From assembly GCA_022457065.1 (NCBI GenBank), contig JAJGBQ010000001.1, forward strand, positions 4,526,001-4,590,000: a DNA stretch of 64,000 nt, read 5' to 3'. A program made the position numbers and the translations under genes. Shown piece after piece: positions 34,570-45,521 of this stretch (positions are counted from its first letter, which is position 1; every line of letters begins with the position of its first letter). This stretch comes from Curvularia sp. ZM96 (lineage: Eukaryota > Ascomycota > Dothideomycetes > Pleosporales > Pleosporaceae). The notes below the pieces were generated by a model. The model was not told the DNA's origin, did not search any database, and was given only the letters and a program-made list of their open reading frames with translations.

Positions 34570-35457
34570 TTACCTCACTGGTGGCTGCGCCCAATGTCTC
34601 AGCATTTGCGTCACCGCCCAATTCCACTCATTCACAAACGCCTGCGTCAGCTGTGTGAGCTGCTCCGAAGTTGGTGTATGTCCCGCCCACATAGTCGGCT
34701 GTGAAGCCTGGTAGTGAGCATAGTACGGAATGAGTTGGCTATTTGGACTTTAGTCAGCAAAAATGTATCTCCAGCGTTTCGAGGAGGAATGGGGTAAGGA
34801 GGAGGCGGAGTGGTAGAGGGAGTAGGGAAGGGGACAACGGGAGAAGCATACTCGTTTTGTATCTTGCTCAGTACGAGCCAGCATAGGTTCCAGGAGCGGT
34901 TGCTCGCGGGGTCGGTGTAGACGCGACGTTTGGCTTCGTCAAGACAGTCGGAGCTATTGTTTTGGTCGTTTAGTCAGCGGATTGCACATGGCTCGTAGTT
35001 TTTCCTCTTCTTTTCGATGCTACGTTCGATTGTTGGATGCGTGTACTCGCCGCATGGTTGATTATAGAGGTAAAGGAAGTAGCTTACCTGAAGGGATAGT
35101 TGCGAGTCAGTCCGCGTAGCTCCGTTAGTAGGCCGTGAGAATCAACATAGTAGGACCCTATCATCAGGAGAAAACCATCAGTATTTTCTTTATGTCAAGG
35201 CGTCGATGGCTGCGGGCTTACATGCTTGTGTCATGGACTCGCTACAGTCTGGAGTTCCGAGAACTGCAAAGGCCTGTTCGATGCGGCGGAGCTCGACGAT
35301 GGTGTTGATCTGGTGGGTTCGCAGCGCTTGGATGTATTTCTCCTTCTCTGCCTACATTTTGTTAGAGACATGTGGCGGAAATCCAGCAAAGTGCATTGCG
35401 AGATGATGGCCAGGGAGGCTAAAAACATACGGTCGTGATTCTTCGAGCTGAAGCCAT
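34570..35457 (-). CDS. Hypothetical protein, five exons
   Basis: Exons 35457-35431, 35351-35222, 35157-35088, 34953-34852 and 34738-34570 encode 165 residues. All four introns are GT-AG (donors GTATGT, GTAAGC, GTAAGC, GTATGC; acceptors all TAG, with ATAG or GTAG before the exon), with lengths 79, 64, 134 and 113, and every junction keeps phase. The protein is small, helical and Trp/Tyr-rich: AEKEKYIQALRTHQIN, WSYYVDSHGLLTELRG, SWNLCWLVLSKIQN, and EWNWAVTQMLRHWAQPP at the C-terminus. It has three or four Cys but no signal peptide or membrane span. I do not recognise the family. The consistent splicing logic is the main evidence that the gene is real. Confidence 0.7.
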
Positions 35458-37683
35458 TGTGAGGAAACTTGGTACTTGGTACTTGCGGGCCGGGGGACTG
35501 TTGAATTCCTGAAATTTACTCTCTTGTGAGTATTCCGAGTACTTTAGCATGCAATGCTGAAGAGAAAATCGAATGAGGGACTGCTTTAGGAGATCCTCAG
35601 ATGCGGTGGAGTGAGGTGTGGGCTTTGTATGATCTTGTTATTGCACTGAGTGATTCATTTAGGATGGGAAAAGAACCTCGTTATATGAAATGTTCCCATC
35701 TTGCTGCCTTCCAAAGGATGACGCCCAAGGCTTAGGCACTGCTGTGTAGAAGTTCAGCTCAAGCAAGATGGAAGAGGAAATTCTACAAAGTCGAACGCAA
35801 AGACATGGTCCGTTCGGCGAAGCCATACAGCCATGAAGCCGTACGGTGTTCTTAGAGGTCAGAGCTTAAATGATGAAGCCAGCTGGGCAAGGCTCCAGGT
35901 GGAGGTATCAAGTAAGATTTTAACTCCCGTAGGGTATGACCATGGTTAGATCCATCGGCTTGACAGGCACCCGTGCCTCGAGATCGAAGAAATGACCATC
36001 ATTCGGGAGAAAACGGTAGAGTGATCGGGTTGTATGAACGGCCCGTTTTCCAGGCAGAGCACAGATGCTATCGTCAGATTGTGGGCTTTGAACAAGGATG
36101 GCATGACTCTATGCCCAGCGGGCCGGTAGATCTAAGCTCATGCAGTGTCATGATCGGTCCATAAATTCGGTGCTCGTAAGTCAGACGCCAGGAATATGGG
36201 CTGGTCGCTCATTCGTTCTTCGCTCGACATATCATAATACCTGGGTACAAAATGGATTCTATTGGCTGTGATAGCCTTCAAAGTCACGAAATCCTTGCCA
36301 AAGAAGTTCGGAGAAGAGCGCGTATTGAGTAAGCGCAACTTTACAGACCAGTCTGTAGAACGAGCTGAAGGTGCTTGTTTGAGATTGTTGTGTTAGTGAA
36401 CCAGGCGCAGATGAATCGGACAGTGCGATACATGCTCGGAAGTTCGAGTTTCCGGCGTATACCTGGAAGAGTTGATGTCATGATCAGTAACTAAATCTAG
36501 GAAGTTGGTTTGAGGCTGAGGTTGAGGCTGATGGTAGATGCTGACGGTCCAAGGAAGCAAATCCGGGAACATGTCGGGACGGCCGCACAGCGGCTATTTT
36601 AGCGCGTGGCTCAGCAACGTGAACTTCAACTTGACCGCTGTTGCCTCTGAATTGATGTTCGGTTTGAAGCTGTTCACATAGCCATGTGCAGATGGATTGT
36701 TTTCTGAAATTTCCATGTGCGCTGTGACAAGTACGTGGTCGTAGTATGCTGTACAATGGGAAGTTTTCTGCTCAAGATGAACGCAGATTGGTTGTCTTAC
36801 TAGCCACAGTTGTAGTCGCGACTACAACCCCTACTAGCTCATGTTAGCCTTGCAAAGGGGAAAGTGATCGTGAGGCTGAGAGTGGGCGTCAGCAGTCTAA
36901 CGTCAGAGAGATCTTTCCTCCACACTGGCAGGTCAGTGTGTCACAAGCTACAACAGGATGATGCAATCCCAACATCCTCTCAAGACTATCCCCAGTTTTC
37001 ATTGGATATACAATACCAAGCTTTGAATGATCGCCTGCTAGAAGATATGCTTATTGTGGCTCACCTCATCGCCAAGAAGCCCGCCATAACAGTCAGACAG
37101 CTGGTTTCAGAAGGAGACCTTCTCTGAAAGGAAAACCTTCCTGAAAAGGGATCAAAATTACTAGAATGGGAATGCTGGTCACGTAGTTGTTTCAAGCTGC
37201 GAGATCGCATACTTGCTGGCGATGTCAAAGATCTTGAAGCGCCTCCCGATCGGAATGGCCTGTTGTCCTGAATGGTGCTTAGCCATATCCTGGACCATGC
37301 TCACCACAAGATTCGGGTACGCTAAAATATACAAGGCCTAAACAAGGATCTGCATCCTCTTCAACTCGAGTGTTGTTGGGCAGTCTTGTCTCGGGAAAAC
37401 GGCAATGTCCATCACCAGCACGGAGTTGTCCGCACAATTGTCTCGGAACAGAGCAAGTCTCAAATGAGTTGCTTTCCTAGCACTCACAGATGTCTTTCAG
37501 TGTCAGCTCAATCATTTGTCGACGTTCCGCAGATTGCAATAGAGAAAGAGGCAGCACAGGTTGGCTCGTAAAGATTCATGTTGATCGATTCTTTTACATG
37601 AGCGAGCAGATAGTCTTTCGACTCTGCAATGCCTTGGAAGTCATCATCCACCTATCGCACCTAGACGCCCAGCGCAGGACAAT
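35458..37683. other. 2.2-kb intergenic stretch
   Basis: Between the start of one minus-strand gene and the stop of NAC-alpha. Short frames only; one of 87 codons at 36864-37127 starts with GTG and has no resemblance to a known family. Nothing else is supported. Confidence 0.4.
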
Positions 37684-38469
37684 CTATATGCTCAGCGCCA
37701 TGATGGAGTTGACGATGTCGTTGTCGTTCTCCTTGAGGGCCTTGACAGCCTTCTTCCTGGAGACGCTGGCCTGCTGCATGACGAGCTCGATGTCCTTGGT
37801 CTCGAGGCCAGAGTCGTCAATCTCCTCGTCATCATCCTCTTCCTCCTCTTCCTCCTTCTTGTCCTCGACAGCCTTGCCCTTGCCGGACTCGTCACCGTGG
37901 TCGTGGCCGGCGTGGTCGTGGGATTGAGCCTCGGCCTGAGCGAGCTGCTGAGCAGCGGAGGCTTGAGCCTGAGAGTTCAAGTCCTCGATCTTGGCCTCAC
38001 CGAAGATGCTGGTGCGGGGTCAGTAGGTGGGATGACAATTGAGGGGCAGTGAACTAACATCCAGGTGTTGCTTGAAGGGGACTTGTAGACGTCGGGCTGG
38101 TTGATGACGAACAAGATCTAGCTGGTTGTTAGCTCCAATTCTACAGCACTGGCTTTGCCCGCATCTAGTGTTTGTTGACTGCAGGTTGCCATAACCACCA
38201 ACACCACCACCCATTGTCCAACGGGCACTCACGTTCTTCGGTCGGCGCAGAGTGACGCGGGTGATGCCCTCAATGTGCTTCAGTCCGAGCTTGGCAATGG
38301 CCTTGCGAGCCTTCTTCTCGTTGCGAGAGTGGACAGCGACCGAGGAACCTGCGGGGACGTTGACCTCGCCCTCCTCAGCCTCAGACTCGTCGCTGGAGTC
38401 ATCCTCCTCGATCTGGACGTTCTTCTTCTCCGGCTCGTCGGGGATCTCTTCAATGCGTGGGTTGGCCAT
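37684..38469 (-). CDS. EGD2: Nascent polypeptide-associated complex subunit alpha
   Basis: Exons 38469-38233, 38117-38059 and 38008-37684 encode 206 residues. Splicing joins RRPKN|ILFVINQPDVYKS and ..NTWI|IFGEAKIEDL, reproducing the NAC domain (about residues 50-115: NEKKARKAIAKLGLKHI, GITRVTLRRPKN). The C-terminus is the UBA domain typical of the alpha subunit (GLETKDIELVMQQASVSRKK, then NDNDIVNSIM). Between them is an acidic His/Glu/Asp-rich linker (KKEEEEEEDDDEE). NAC-alpha pairs with the beta subunit on translating ribosomes, shields nascent chains and limits wrong targeting to the ER. Length is normal for filamentous fungi. It lies next to eL14, also minus-strand; co-regulation with ribosomal genes is plausible but not shown. 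Confidence 0.96.
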
Positions 38470-38960
38470 TTTGTCGGTGTGTGGGTGACGAGACGTGTGG
38501 GTGGTGCTGCGAGATCGAGGTGCGCCCGGTAGTGGTCGCAGCTGCCCCAAAAATGATTTGTGGGCGGTTTAGCGCGGGCTCCTCCTCCCCCAAAAGTTCG
38601 CATATGACGATTATGGCTACCATCACAGTATCGTCGCTTTAATCACAGATTCACAGAGACAAGCCAGTTCAAAGAGGGTATCAAATTGGCAATTCTAGTT
38701 GCAGTCTTTTGTGTGTTCATGAAATTGTGGATTGGACTCTCTGGCTACATGTAGAATGCATGCGAGAGCCGAGTAAACGTTTCCCATACCGAATTGCACC
38801 ATGCCAAACATTGGACTTATTCACCCGAAGCCAGGTCTTGAATTTTTGAATGCCTTTGAGGGTGGCCTTCGGAATGCTCATGAAAATGCACATCATGCCT
38901 CTCCGTCACCTGCATGCAGCGACCACCACAACGCCTGTCTCCCGACAGCATATACAATGC
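38470..38960. other. Intergenic: NAC-alpha promoter and eL14 3' flank
   Basis: No supported gene. It holds the upstream region of NAC-alpha (start 38469) and the 3' untranslated region of eL14 (stop at 38961). Confidence 0.4.
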
Positions 38961-39558
38961 CTATGCCTTTGCGCTGGCGCGGATCTTGGCGAAGGTCTTC
39001 TGGACCTCAAAGCGGGCCTGCGTGCTCGTTAGCTATGACGTTCCCAGACGGTATTAAGGGCACGCGATGTGGTCTAGAGCCAGCTCGTGGCTTGTGAACA
39101 GCACGGCGCCGGACACAACGTACCTGCTTCCTCATCTTCATGACCTTGAAGCGCTCAAAGTCGTTGAGTCCCCGCCTCTTCTGCATGGCCGCACGCTTCT
39201 TTGCCCATGCGCTCTCGTCGAACTTTTGCTGGACCTTGTGCTCCTCCCACTTCTTCGCGACGTGACCGACACCGCTGGCGCGGGGAAGCTTGGGAATGAC
39301 GATGGGTGTGAGGGAGAGTTTGGCAAGGGCGACCTCCTGGCGGGGGACGGGGGCCTTCTCAGAAGGACCATCGACGAGAACCTATGCTTGTGTGAGCGGC
39401 TGAACAGCAACCGAAACACCGGGTTTCCGTACACGCTTGTGGTCAATGATCTCGACAATGGCAGCCAGGCGACCCTCGTACTGGCCCTCGTTGAAGAGGA
39501 CCACACGGCCGACCTCGACCAGCCTCCAGGCGCTCGTTGTGATTTCGGCGTCACCCAT
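38961..39558 (-). CDS. RPL14: 60S ribosomal protein eL14
   Basis: Exons 39558-39433, 39381-39124 and 39017-38961 encode 146 residues. Introns (51 and 106 bases) have GTACGG and GTACGT donors and ATAG/GCAG acceptors and are in phase 0. The N-terminal KOW/SH3-like fold reads RLVEVGRVVLFNEGQYEGRL, AAIVEIIDHKRVLVDGP; the basic helical C-terminus reads WAKKRAAMQKRRGLNDFERF and KMRKQARFEVQKTFAKIR. Length and sequence match fungal eL14. It binds the large subunit rRNA near expansion segments. The mature end, SAKA, is encoded by a short last exon of 18 codons. Confidence 0.95.
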
Positions 39559-40718
39559 TTCGTCGGTTGTGCTGCGAATGAATGTTAACTAATGAAGCGT
39601 GTGTGGTGCAGCGTCGAAAGGCGTACTGGTCGGAAATTAGGTCGTTGGTGATGTTCTTGTCGGGAGTAAAGGCAATGTTCGATGCAATCGAAAATCCAAG
39701 TGCGGCGCCGGGGCCGTGCACAAGCGAAGGCCGGCTTGGCACGAGCAGAAAAACGCAACCGCGACCGCGACTTGTTTCCTCACCACTGGACTCTGCACCA
39801 ACAACAACACAGCGACAAACCAGCTGCAATCTGGTACAACGCACTTGTTGCGCCTATACTGCGCATCTCGAGCAACATGTTCATGATGAATCAGACTGCG
39901 CGCTCTCTTTCGACGACGAACATGCATCGGCAAAACTAACTGCAGCTGCAACTGGCTCTATAGCTCGCTCCACTGGTACGTCTCCATCCTCCACAACCCT
40001 CTTCCCCATCCAAGGATGACATAATTTGCGATTGAGTCCGTCGTCGGAGACCCTCGCCGGGGTCTCTTAACGGCGACGGTCTTATGATATTCAATTTCTT
40101 ACATATTCTGAGTTTGCTTCACGCATGCACCTTTTTCATCGTCTACACACGCTAGAGGGCCCAAGCTGACTTTGAAAAGATTTTTAGACACTTGCTTATG
40201 CATAGGCCGCTGCTTGCTTATTTGCTCTTAGGCTCCGAAGCCACCAGTAACTCACCCAAGGTCAGTCAAACTTTACGTTCCATCGTCACCTGCCCCTTTC
40301 CAATGATTACAACATGCAATAGATAGTATATGATTTCTATGATTACTATTTTATCACCAAGATCACTGAGGAAAACTCCAACCATGCATTTGCTTGACAT
40401 ATTTGTCTTGGTGCAAATAGCTAACAAGCTTGCAGATCCTAAGAAACAAAACCTTGCACTTCAATGCTATCTACGGTTTTTAATTCAATTACACTAACAT
40501 GACATGTCCACCAACGAAGCTATGACGCTGCTTTTGTACCAACAGCAGAATCATCTTACATTATTTGCACCACCTGGCATGCCGCTTCATTCAGCGGATT
40601 TAACCACTTTGAGATGCATCGTTCTTGTTCGTATTTTGTAAACTCGTAGGTAGGTCCCGAGAGCAGCCATTGATTAGTCACGCATATCTGCAAGCTAGCT
40701 AGTAGTATAATAACCAAT
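39559..40718. other. Intergenic: eL14 promoter and F-box gene 3' flank
   Basis: About 1.2 kb. The right half is AT-rich. No coding frame has family resemblance. The eL14 leader and promoter should lie in the first few hundred bases. Confidence 0.4.
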
Positions 40719-41954
40719 TCATCCATCAATTACATTGCCCTCATCCATTCTTTGCTCTGGTGTCGTTGCTCTCCTTCGCGTGATCTTCCGCCCATAGTTT
40801 CGATAAAGATTCATCAACAGTTCCCTCACAACGGGCTGAAATGCCGTTCTTGCATCAAACTTGCTTCCTCCGTACGGAAACGATACAATCTTAGTCCAAT
40901 CAGCGTCGTCCTCAAAGTAGAATTCCAAGTCGAACGCGTCTGCTCTCTTGAGCATGTCTTTGAGCACCTCTCCTTTGTGGCCATTGGCATCCGCCCAAGC
41001 CCAGAGAGCTGGGTCATAAAAGTTAAGGGTGCTTGATGCCTCTGCTGCGAGGATCTGCGCATTGAATAGCAGGTGCCGAACTATGCTCATGTTACAGCCA
41101 CACTCTACGACGGCATACTGTAACATTTCCGTGGTGATGCCCTTAGGCACACCTAACAGTACCGCCAACGCAGCAACCGCATGCTCGTTGCCCTCTTTGA
41201 TGGCTTCTCGGATACCCATCTTGGCTACCTCTCCTGCCGTGCTACCTTCCCAGTCAATTTCGCCGTTCAGGCTCACTAGAACATAGAGTAACGATGCCTT
41301 GTCCTCTGTCCAAGGTCCATGCAGAAGTTTCTCCGGAATAGCAAAGCCGCGAGCAAATCCTAGATACGGTATCTTGGTAAACTTGAACGGCCATAGCCCA
41401 TCGAAGTACGACACATCTGGGATTGCAACGCCAGTAGCTGCCCATGCCTTGCCACGTAACTGGATCATGGCCTCGTGCGCACGCCGCACATAGGCTAAGA
41501 AAAACTCGTAGGTAAAGAAGCGGCAGGACAGAATGTCTGATTGCAGCACAGGGTCACTGGTCACTTTGCGGTCTCGATAGACAGTGCGGTGATCGACTGT
41601 GTGAAAGAAAGATCGCATGGTAAATTCCATGGTAATGGTGCGTGACGATAGCTTTTTGCCCAAGGAATTGGAACATCGTGGTAGTGCCAGGTTCATGCTG
41701 TGCAAAAAGATTATTTCCAGCAGCTCGACTGGAAGGCCATCGAGTGTCGGCATTGCGGGCATAGCCATCCTGGGTTTGCTTTTTGCTTTTGGTTTCCGGG
41801 TTCGTTTCGGTTGAGAGGTAGTAGGTGCGGAAGAGGCTTGAATAATTGCTGGGGGTAGATGCTTGCGTTTTTTGCCGCGGACAATAATGGGCGTGAGATC
41901 CATTGGGCTTTTTGTATGCACTGCTTCGCCCGTAGGCACCAGCATAACCTGCAT
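40719..41954 (-). CDS. F-box-like protein of unknown function
   Basis: Single exon of 411 residues from the ATG at 41954. After a basic, disordered N-terminus (KKRKHLPPA, PKRTRKPKAKSKPR) comes an F-box-like segment near residues 70-110 (LDGLPVELLEIIFLHSMNLA), then an alpha-helical region with no clear leucine-rich or WD repeats (MGIREAIKEGNEHAVAALAV, LLFNAQILAAEASS). Many Dothideomycete genomes carry families of such 350-450-residue F-box proteins, thought to be SCF ubiquitin-ligase adaptors. A possible alternative 5' exon lies upstream: an ATG at about 42079 could splice (donor GTGAGG near 42006) into this frame at VHTKSPMDL, replacing the first 11 residues. I kept the simpler single-exon start. 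Confidence 0.75.
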   Translation of the reverse strand: MQVMLVPTGEAVHTKSPMDLTPIIVRGKKRKHLPPAIIQASSAPTTSQPKRTRKPKAKSKPRMAMPAMPTLDGLPVELLEIIFLHSMNLALPRCSNSLGKKLSSRTITMEFTMRSFFHTVDHRTVYRDRKVTSDPVLQSDILSCRFFTYEFFLAYVRRAHEAMIQLRGKAWAATGVAIPDVSYFDGLWPFKFTKIPYLGFARGFAIPEKLLHGPWTEDKASLLYVLVSLNGEIDWEGSTAGEVAKMGIREAIKEGNEHAVAALAVLLGVPKGITTEMLQYAVVECGCNMSIVRHLLFNAQILAAEASSTLNFYDPALWAWADANGHKGEVLKDMLKRADAFDLEFYFEDDADWTKIVSFPYGGSKFDARTAFQPVVRELLMNLYRNYGRKITRRRATTPEQRMDEGNVIDG

Positions 41955-42199
41955 CTACTGTACGTGGATGGATCGGGAAAGGTCAGTGGCCGGTGAAGAT
42001 CAGAAGTGGTGCGCCTCACCTGGTGCGTGCACGAGTGTGGCTTTGCCGCGGCGTTGTTCCTGGCTAGCGTGGATCATCTTCCGCTGTTCTTCATGTCGCA
42101 TAAACAAAAGACATCCGACGCAACCTAGCACATTACGCGCACTCGCAGCGCCCTCGATAGGAAGAGAAGCAGGAGACAAAAAGCGAACAACTGGGGAAA

Positions 42200-43747
42200 A
42201 TGCAGGTCCACGCTGTGCCAGACTCTGAGCGCGCGTTTGATTCGACAGGGAGGAAGCTGCCCTGGGCGTATGAGTTTGCGGAGTAAGTCATTGTTTTGCT
42301 TCACCTGTTCCAAACGCATCTTTTTTCAACATGTGAGCGCGTCAGAAGAGGAACCTGAGTATTTCAATCACCTGTTTCTCGGACTTTGCGCATTATGGAA
42401 GACTTGGAATGGGACACTCCTGTCATGCACAGCACGCGGCTGACGTTAGACCTTGATAGCTCAGATCAAAACCAAAGACCCCTGCCTGAAGAGAAAGGCC
42501 CCTTTGGCAAAGCACGAAAACGCGGAACTTCGCGAGCAAAGACACCCTTGGGCGCCAACCAAGCCGCAGACGAAGCGAAGCTTCACAATCAACGCACAAT
42601 CGACGACATCTTCGGTCGTTACAAGGCAGAAGAGGACAAGAAGCGCTCAATATCATCGCGTCCTATTGCTGCATTGCCTCCATCCGGCTCGGCACCAAAC
42701 CTCATAGATGCCAGCAATGGCCTCAATAACTCTTTCGCGACAGGCCCATCGTCAAATTCAGCTTTCACACAAGAACCAAAGGAAGTCATTCTATACGGTT
42801 ACGGCAGCGACACACAATGGGCAGCGATATCACACTACGAGAAAATTTCGAACGGGATTATTTACGAAGAATACGACCGTGAGCCGTTCAACCCGAAATA
42901 TGGATATAGCTTCACTTCGCAAAGGGCGTCGCATTACCGGTCTCTGAACAAGGCGGCATTGAGAAAGATAAACGAGTACGTTGGAGGCGACCACTGGATC
43001 AAGGTCACATTTGATAGTGCAGAGGCAGCGGAGCGCGCATGCCACTATAGTCCCAAGAACATCCAAGGCTACACCGTCTATGCGGAAATGTATAGAGGTA
43101 CCGGACCTCAAGGCGGTGATCGAGCAATCCGGGCAGAGCCAGGAAGCATCTCGCAAACTGCCTCACCAAACACCGTATCCTCCGCCACCGTCGGCCCCCG
43201 CGGCATTAGTACATCGCAGTCCTCTGCAACCGCCTCGTCCGCCACAGCCACCGCTTCCCAGCCTGCACTACCAGCACCACATGGATTCCGCTCCGTGAAC
43301 GACCCCGCAGCCTTTATGCGCAGCACAGCCGGCTCCTTCCCCACCCACCTTGACGACATGCCTGTAGAACCCGAGCAAAGAGAACTCCACCAAGCCCTCG
43401 ACCCAAGCACCATTCCCGCACGCAGCATAACCACCGCACTTAACCCCCGCTCTCAACGTGCCACGCTGCGCCTCAAAGGCGCAAACGTCAAACCCGCTGT
43501 CTTTCTGCCGCAAGAAAAGGCCTTTCTCCCTGCGAAACCCCGCTGGCAGCAGACGGTTGGTTCGTTGCCAATTATCGGGTGGGTGTTTGGATCGGGTCAG
43601 GGTATCATTGGTGATCAGGTGCCGAGGAAAGATGACGGAACATTTGATGTCAACGGAGCCAGTCTGTACTGGCGCGTGTGGTACATGGTGGATAATTGCT
43701 TTGGGAGTGACTTTTGCGGAGTCCGTGATGCAGAGTACGATGACTAG
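42200..43747 (+). CDS. NUP53: Nucleoporin with Nup35/Nup53-type RRM
   Basis: Preferred model: exons 42200-42282 and 42433-43747, 465 residues; the 150-base intron has donor GTAAGT and acceptor GCACAG and joins ..WAYEFA|D|TRLTLDLDSS in frame. If unspliced, translation could instead begin at the ATG at 42395 (450 residues). The Nup53-type RRM spans about residues 145-247: EVILYGYGSDTQWAAISHYE, HWIKVTFDSAEAAERAC, YTVYAEMYRG. An N-terminal disordered region includes TIDDIFGRYKAEEDKK. The C-terminus (PIIGWVFGSGQGIIG, LYWRVWYMVDNCFG) has the amphipathic character by which Nup53/Nup59 contact the nuclear envelope. These proteins link the inner ring of the pore to Nup170 and Ndc1. Family assignment is firm; exon 1 is inferred. 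Confidence 0.82.
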
Positions 43748-44131
43748 GTGGGGACAGAGTAGATGTAGGACAAGGAAGATGGAGACTGAGCAAGGGTTCT
43801 GGCGAATTGGTGGGAAATACGAGCATTGGGTGGCGTTTAGGGCGCTTGCACGAGCAAGTTATTTTTCTTGTGTTTACAATGAGCGTCGGCTAGAGCAGAT
43901 TGGCGATGCGGCCATGAGCGGCTCAGAGTGTGCCGCGGGATGTGGTATGCAAAATGTAATATTATTTCAAGAGCTAACGCCAACGCCTGTAAGAGTATAT
44001 CTGACACGCGTGTGAACATCATGCTTTCGTTCCTATATTCAGTCAACCCCCATGGAAAGGGCCAAAATGCCACATGCCTTTTACGCTCTCCCCCGTCCTC
44101 CAATGACCTTGTAATCGTCGTAGTAGTGCAC
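43748..44131. other. Convergent 3' region between NUP53 and SAR1
   Basis: The two genes end toward each other here. No open frame or repeat of note. Confidence 0.4.
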
Positions 44132-45290
44132 CTAGACGTACTGGCTCAACCATCTGATACCCTCTCCGTATCCCTGCCTCATGACGACACTGCACATGAA
44201 CACCTCGACAGGTCGGATGCCCTCAAGCGGCACCTTGCCCTTGCCAGTTGTCTGGTAGAGTCCGAGCGCAGAGCGAAGCTGGTCCTCGGAGACGGCGTCA
44301 GGGTGGTCAATCTTGTTGCCAAGAATGACAAAAGGAGTGTTCTTGAGCTCCTCCATGGCGAGGAGGGCATCGAGCTCGGCTTTCGACTCGGTAAGACGCT
44401 CGTGGTCCTTGGCGTCGACAAGGAAGACGATACCGGAAACTTCAGGGACTATCGCAGAGTCAATTGAGGGTACGGGAATTGCGAAGTATGCAAAACATAC
44501 AGTAGTCGCGCCACAATCGTCGGGCTTGCGCGTGGCCTCCAAGATCGAAGGTTGTGAACTTGACGTTTCCTATCGAGAGCTCCTCGGAGGTCGGGTGCAG
44601 GGTTGGCTGGCTGGCAAGGATGTTAGCCAATAGTGAAGGGATTGACCGCGGTTCACTTACAGAACAGCAACCCTGTCGTTCTTGAGCATATGCAGAAGCC
44701 TAGATACGTCAGTTGACGCTCGTGTGTCCAGTTCGGTTGCCATACGTGGTCTTTCCAGCATTGTCACTGCCGCCTAGTTAGCCATGCGCACTTGGGTTTT
44801 ACGAGTGTGTGAGGGTGCGTACAGTCCGAGGAAGAGGAGCTTGGCATGCTAGACGCAAAGTTAGAATTAATCCGATCATGTCTTCGGTGCTTATGCTGAC
44901 CTTGTTCATCAGTCCGAGCGAGGACAGAACATCCCAAACTGTCATGACATGTTAGCTCCTGGTGGTTCAGAATCCCAACAAGCGATGCATGTATAAAGAA
45001 ACACCTATGCTCTATACAAGACGGGATATTGATTCGCATGTGATAAGGTTGATCTGGTCATGTTCTGGGCAATCTCGAAGACTTTCAGAGGCAGGAGTTG
45101 ACAGCAGGACAGGTTCCAGAGACAGGTTTTCTATTGATTCTCTGCTGTGTATGCCGCATAGACATGGTTCGGCTTCGGTCGGGCTTCATTCGTGACGAGG
45201 GAGAGAAACATGTGTACTTACACCTGGCGCAAGGTCAGCAGAGACACATGAAGTCACACAACAGGTCACTTACCAGTCAATAATCCACAT
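44132..45290 (-). CDS. SAR1: Sar1 small GTPase, COPII coat initiator
   Basis: Eight exons, 45290-45274, 45223-45222, 44938-44901, 44848-44823, 44766-44746, 44699-44661, 44610-44501 and 44448-44132, encode 189 residues, the normal fungal Sar1 length. The start MWIIDWFWDVLSSLGL is the amphipathic Sar1 N-terminus that inserts into ER membrane. It can be read only if a 2-base exon (GT at 45223-45222) is included between introns of 50 and 283 bases, both with GTAAGT donors. GTPase motifs: GLDNAGKTT (P-loop), HPTSEEL (switch I), FDLGGHAQARR (switch II), GNKIDHPDA, and the end CSVVMRQGYGEG with WLSQYV. Sar1-GTP recruits Sec23/24 to start ER export vesicles. The gene is divergent from ATP7. Confidence 0.93.
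45222..45223 (-). other. SAR1: Putative 2-nucleotide micro-exon of SAR1
   Basis: On the minus strand the sequence reads ..CTGACCTTGCGCCAG|GT|GTAAGTACAC... The upstream intron (GTAAGT..CTGAC..CCAG, 50 bases) ends just before GT, and a consensus GTAAGT donor follows directly. Joining TG + GT + TTTGGGAT gives TGG TTT TGG GAT (WFWD), matching the Sar1 consensus W-F-Y/W-D. Leaving out the two bases shifts the frame. Confidence 0.75.
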
Positions 45291-45521
45291 GATTGCAAGA
45301 TAGGCTGAGGCGAAGACTCTGGGGGAAAAAGTAGAAGTGCGGCGTCGGGTGTGTATGGGAGAGGCAAAGTTGGGGAAGAGGGCCACCATGGACTGGAGGG
45401 CGGAAGTGATCGGTGGTCCTAGCGTCGGATGCTTGGCGGCGCTGTTCCGAGCTCTCGCGAAGAACTTGGACTTACACCCTCACGAACCGAAACCACCGCA
45501 TTCCCGTCTAAATCCATCACA
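45291..45521. promoter_or_regulatory. Short divergent promoter region, SAR1/ATP7
   Basis: Only 231 bases separate the two start codons, which face away from each other, so both promoters and leaders must share this space. No obvious TATA element. Confidence 0.55.

Noticed and set aside
42395..43747. Single-exon NUP53 model starting at ATG 42395
   Set aside because: Still possible, but the spliced model uses a consensus GTAAGT donor and extends a coding-like N-terminus in frame, so it was preferred.
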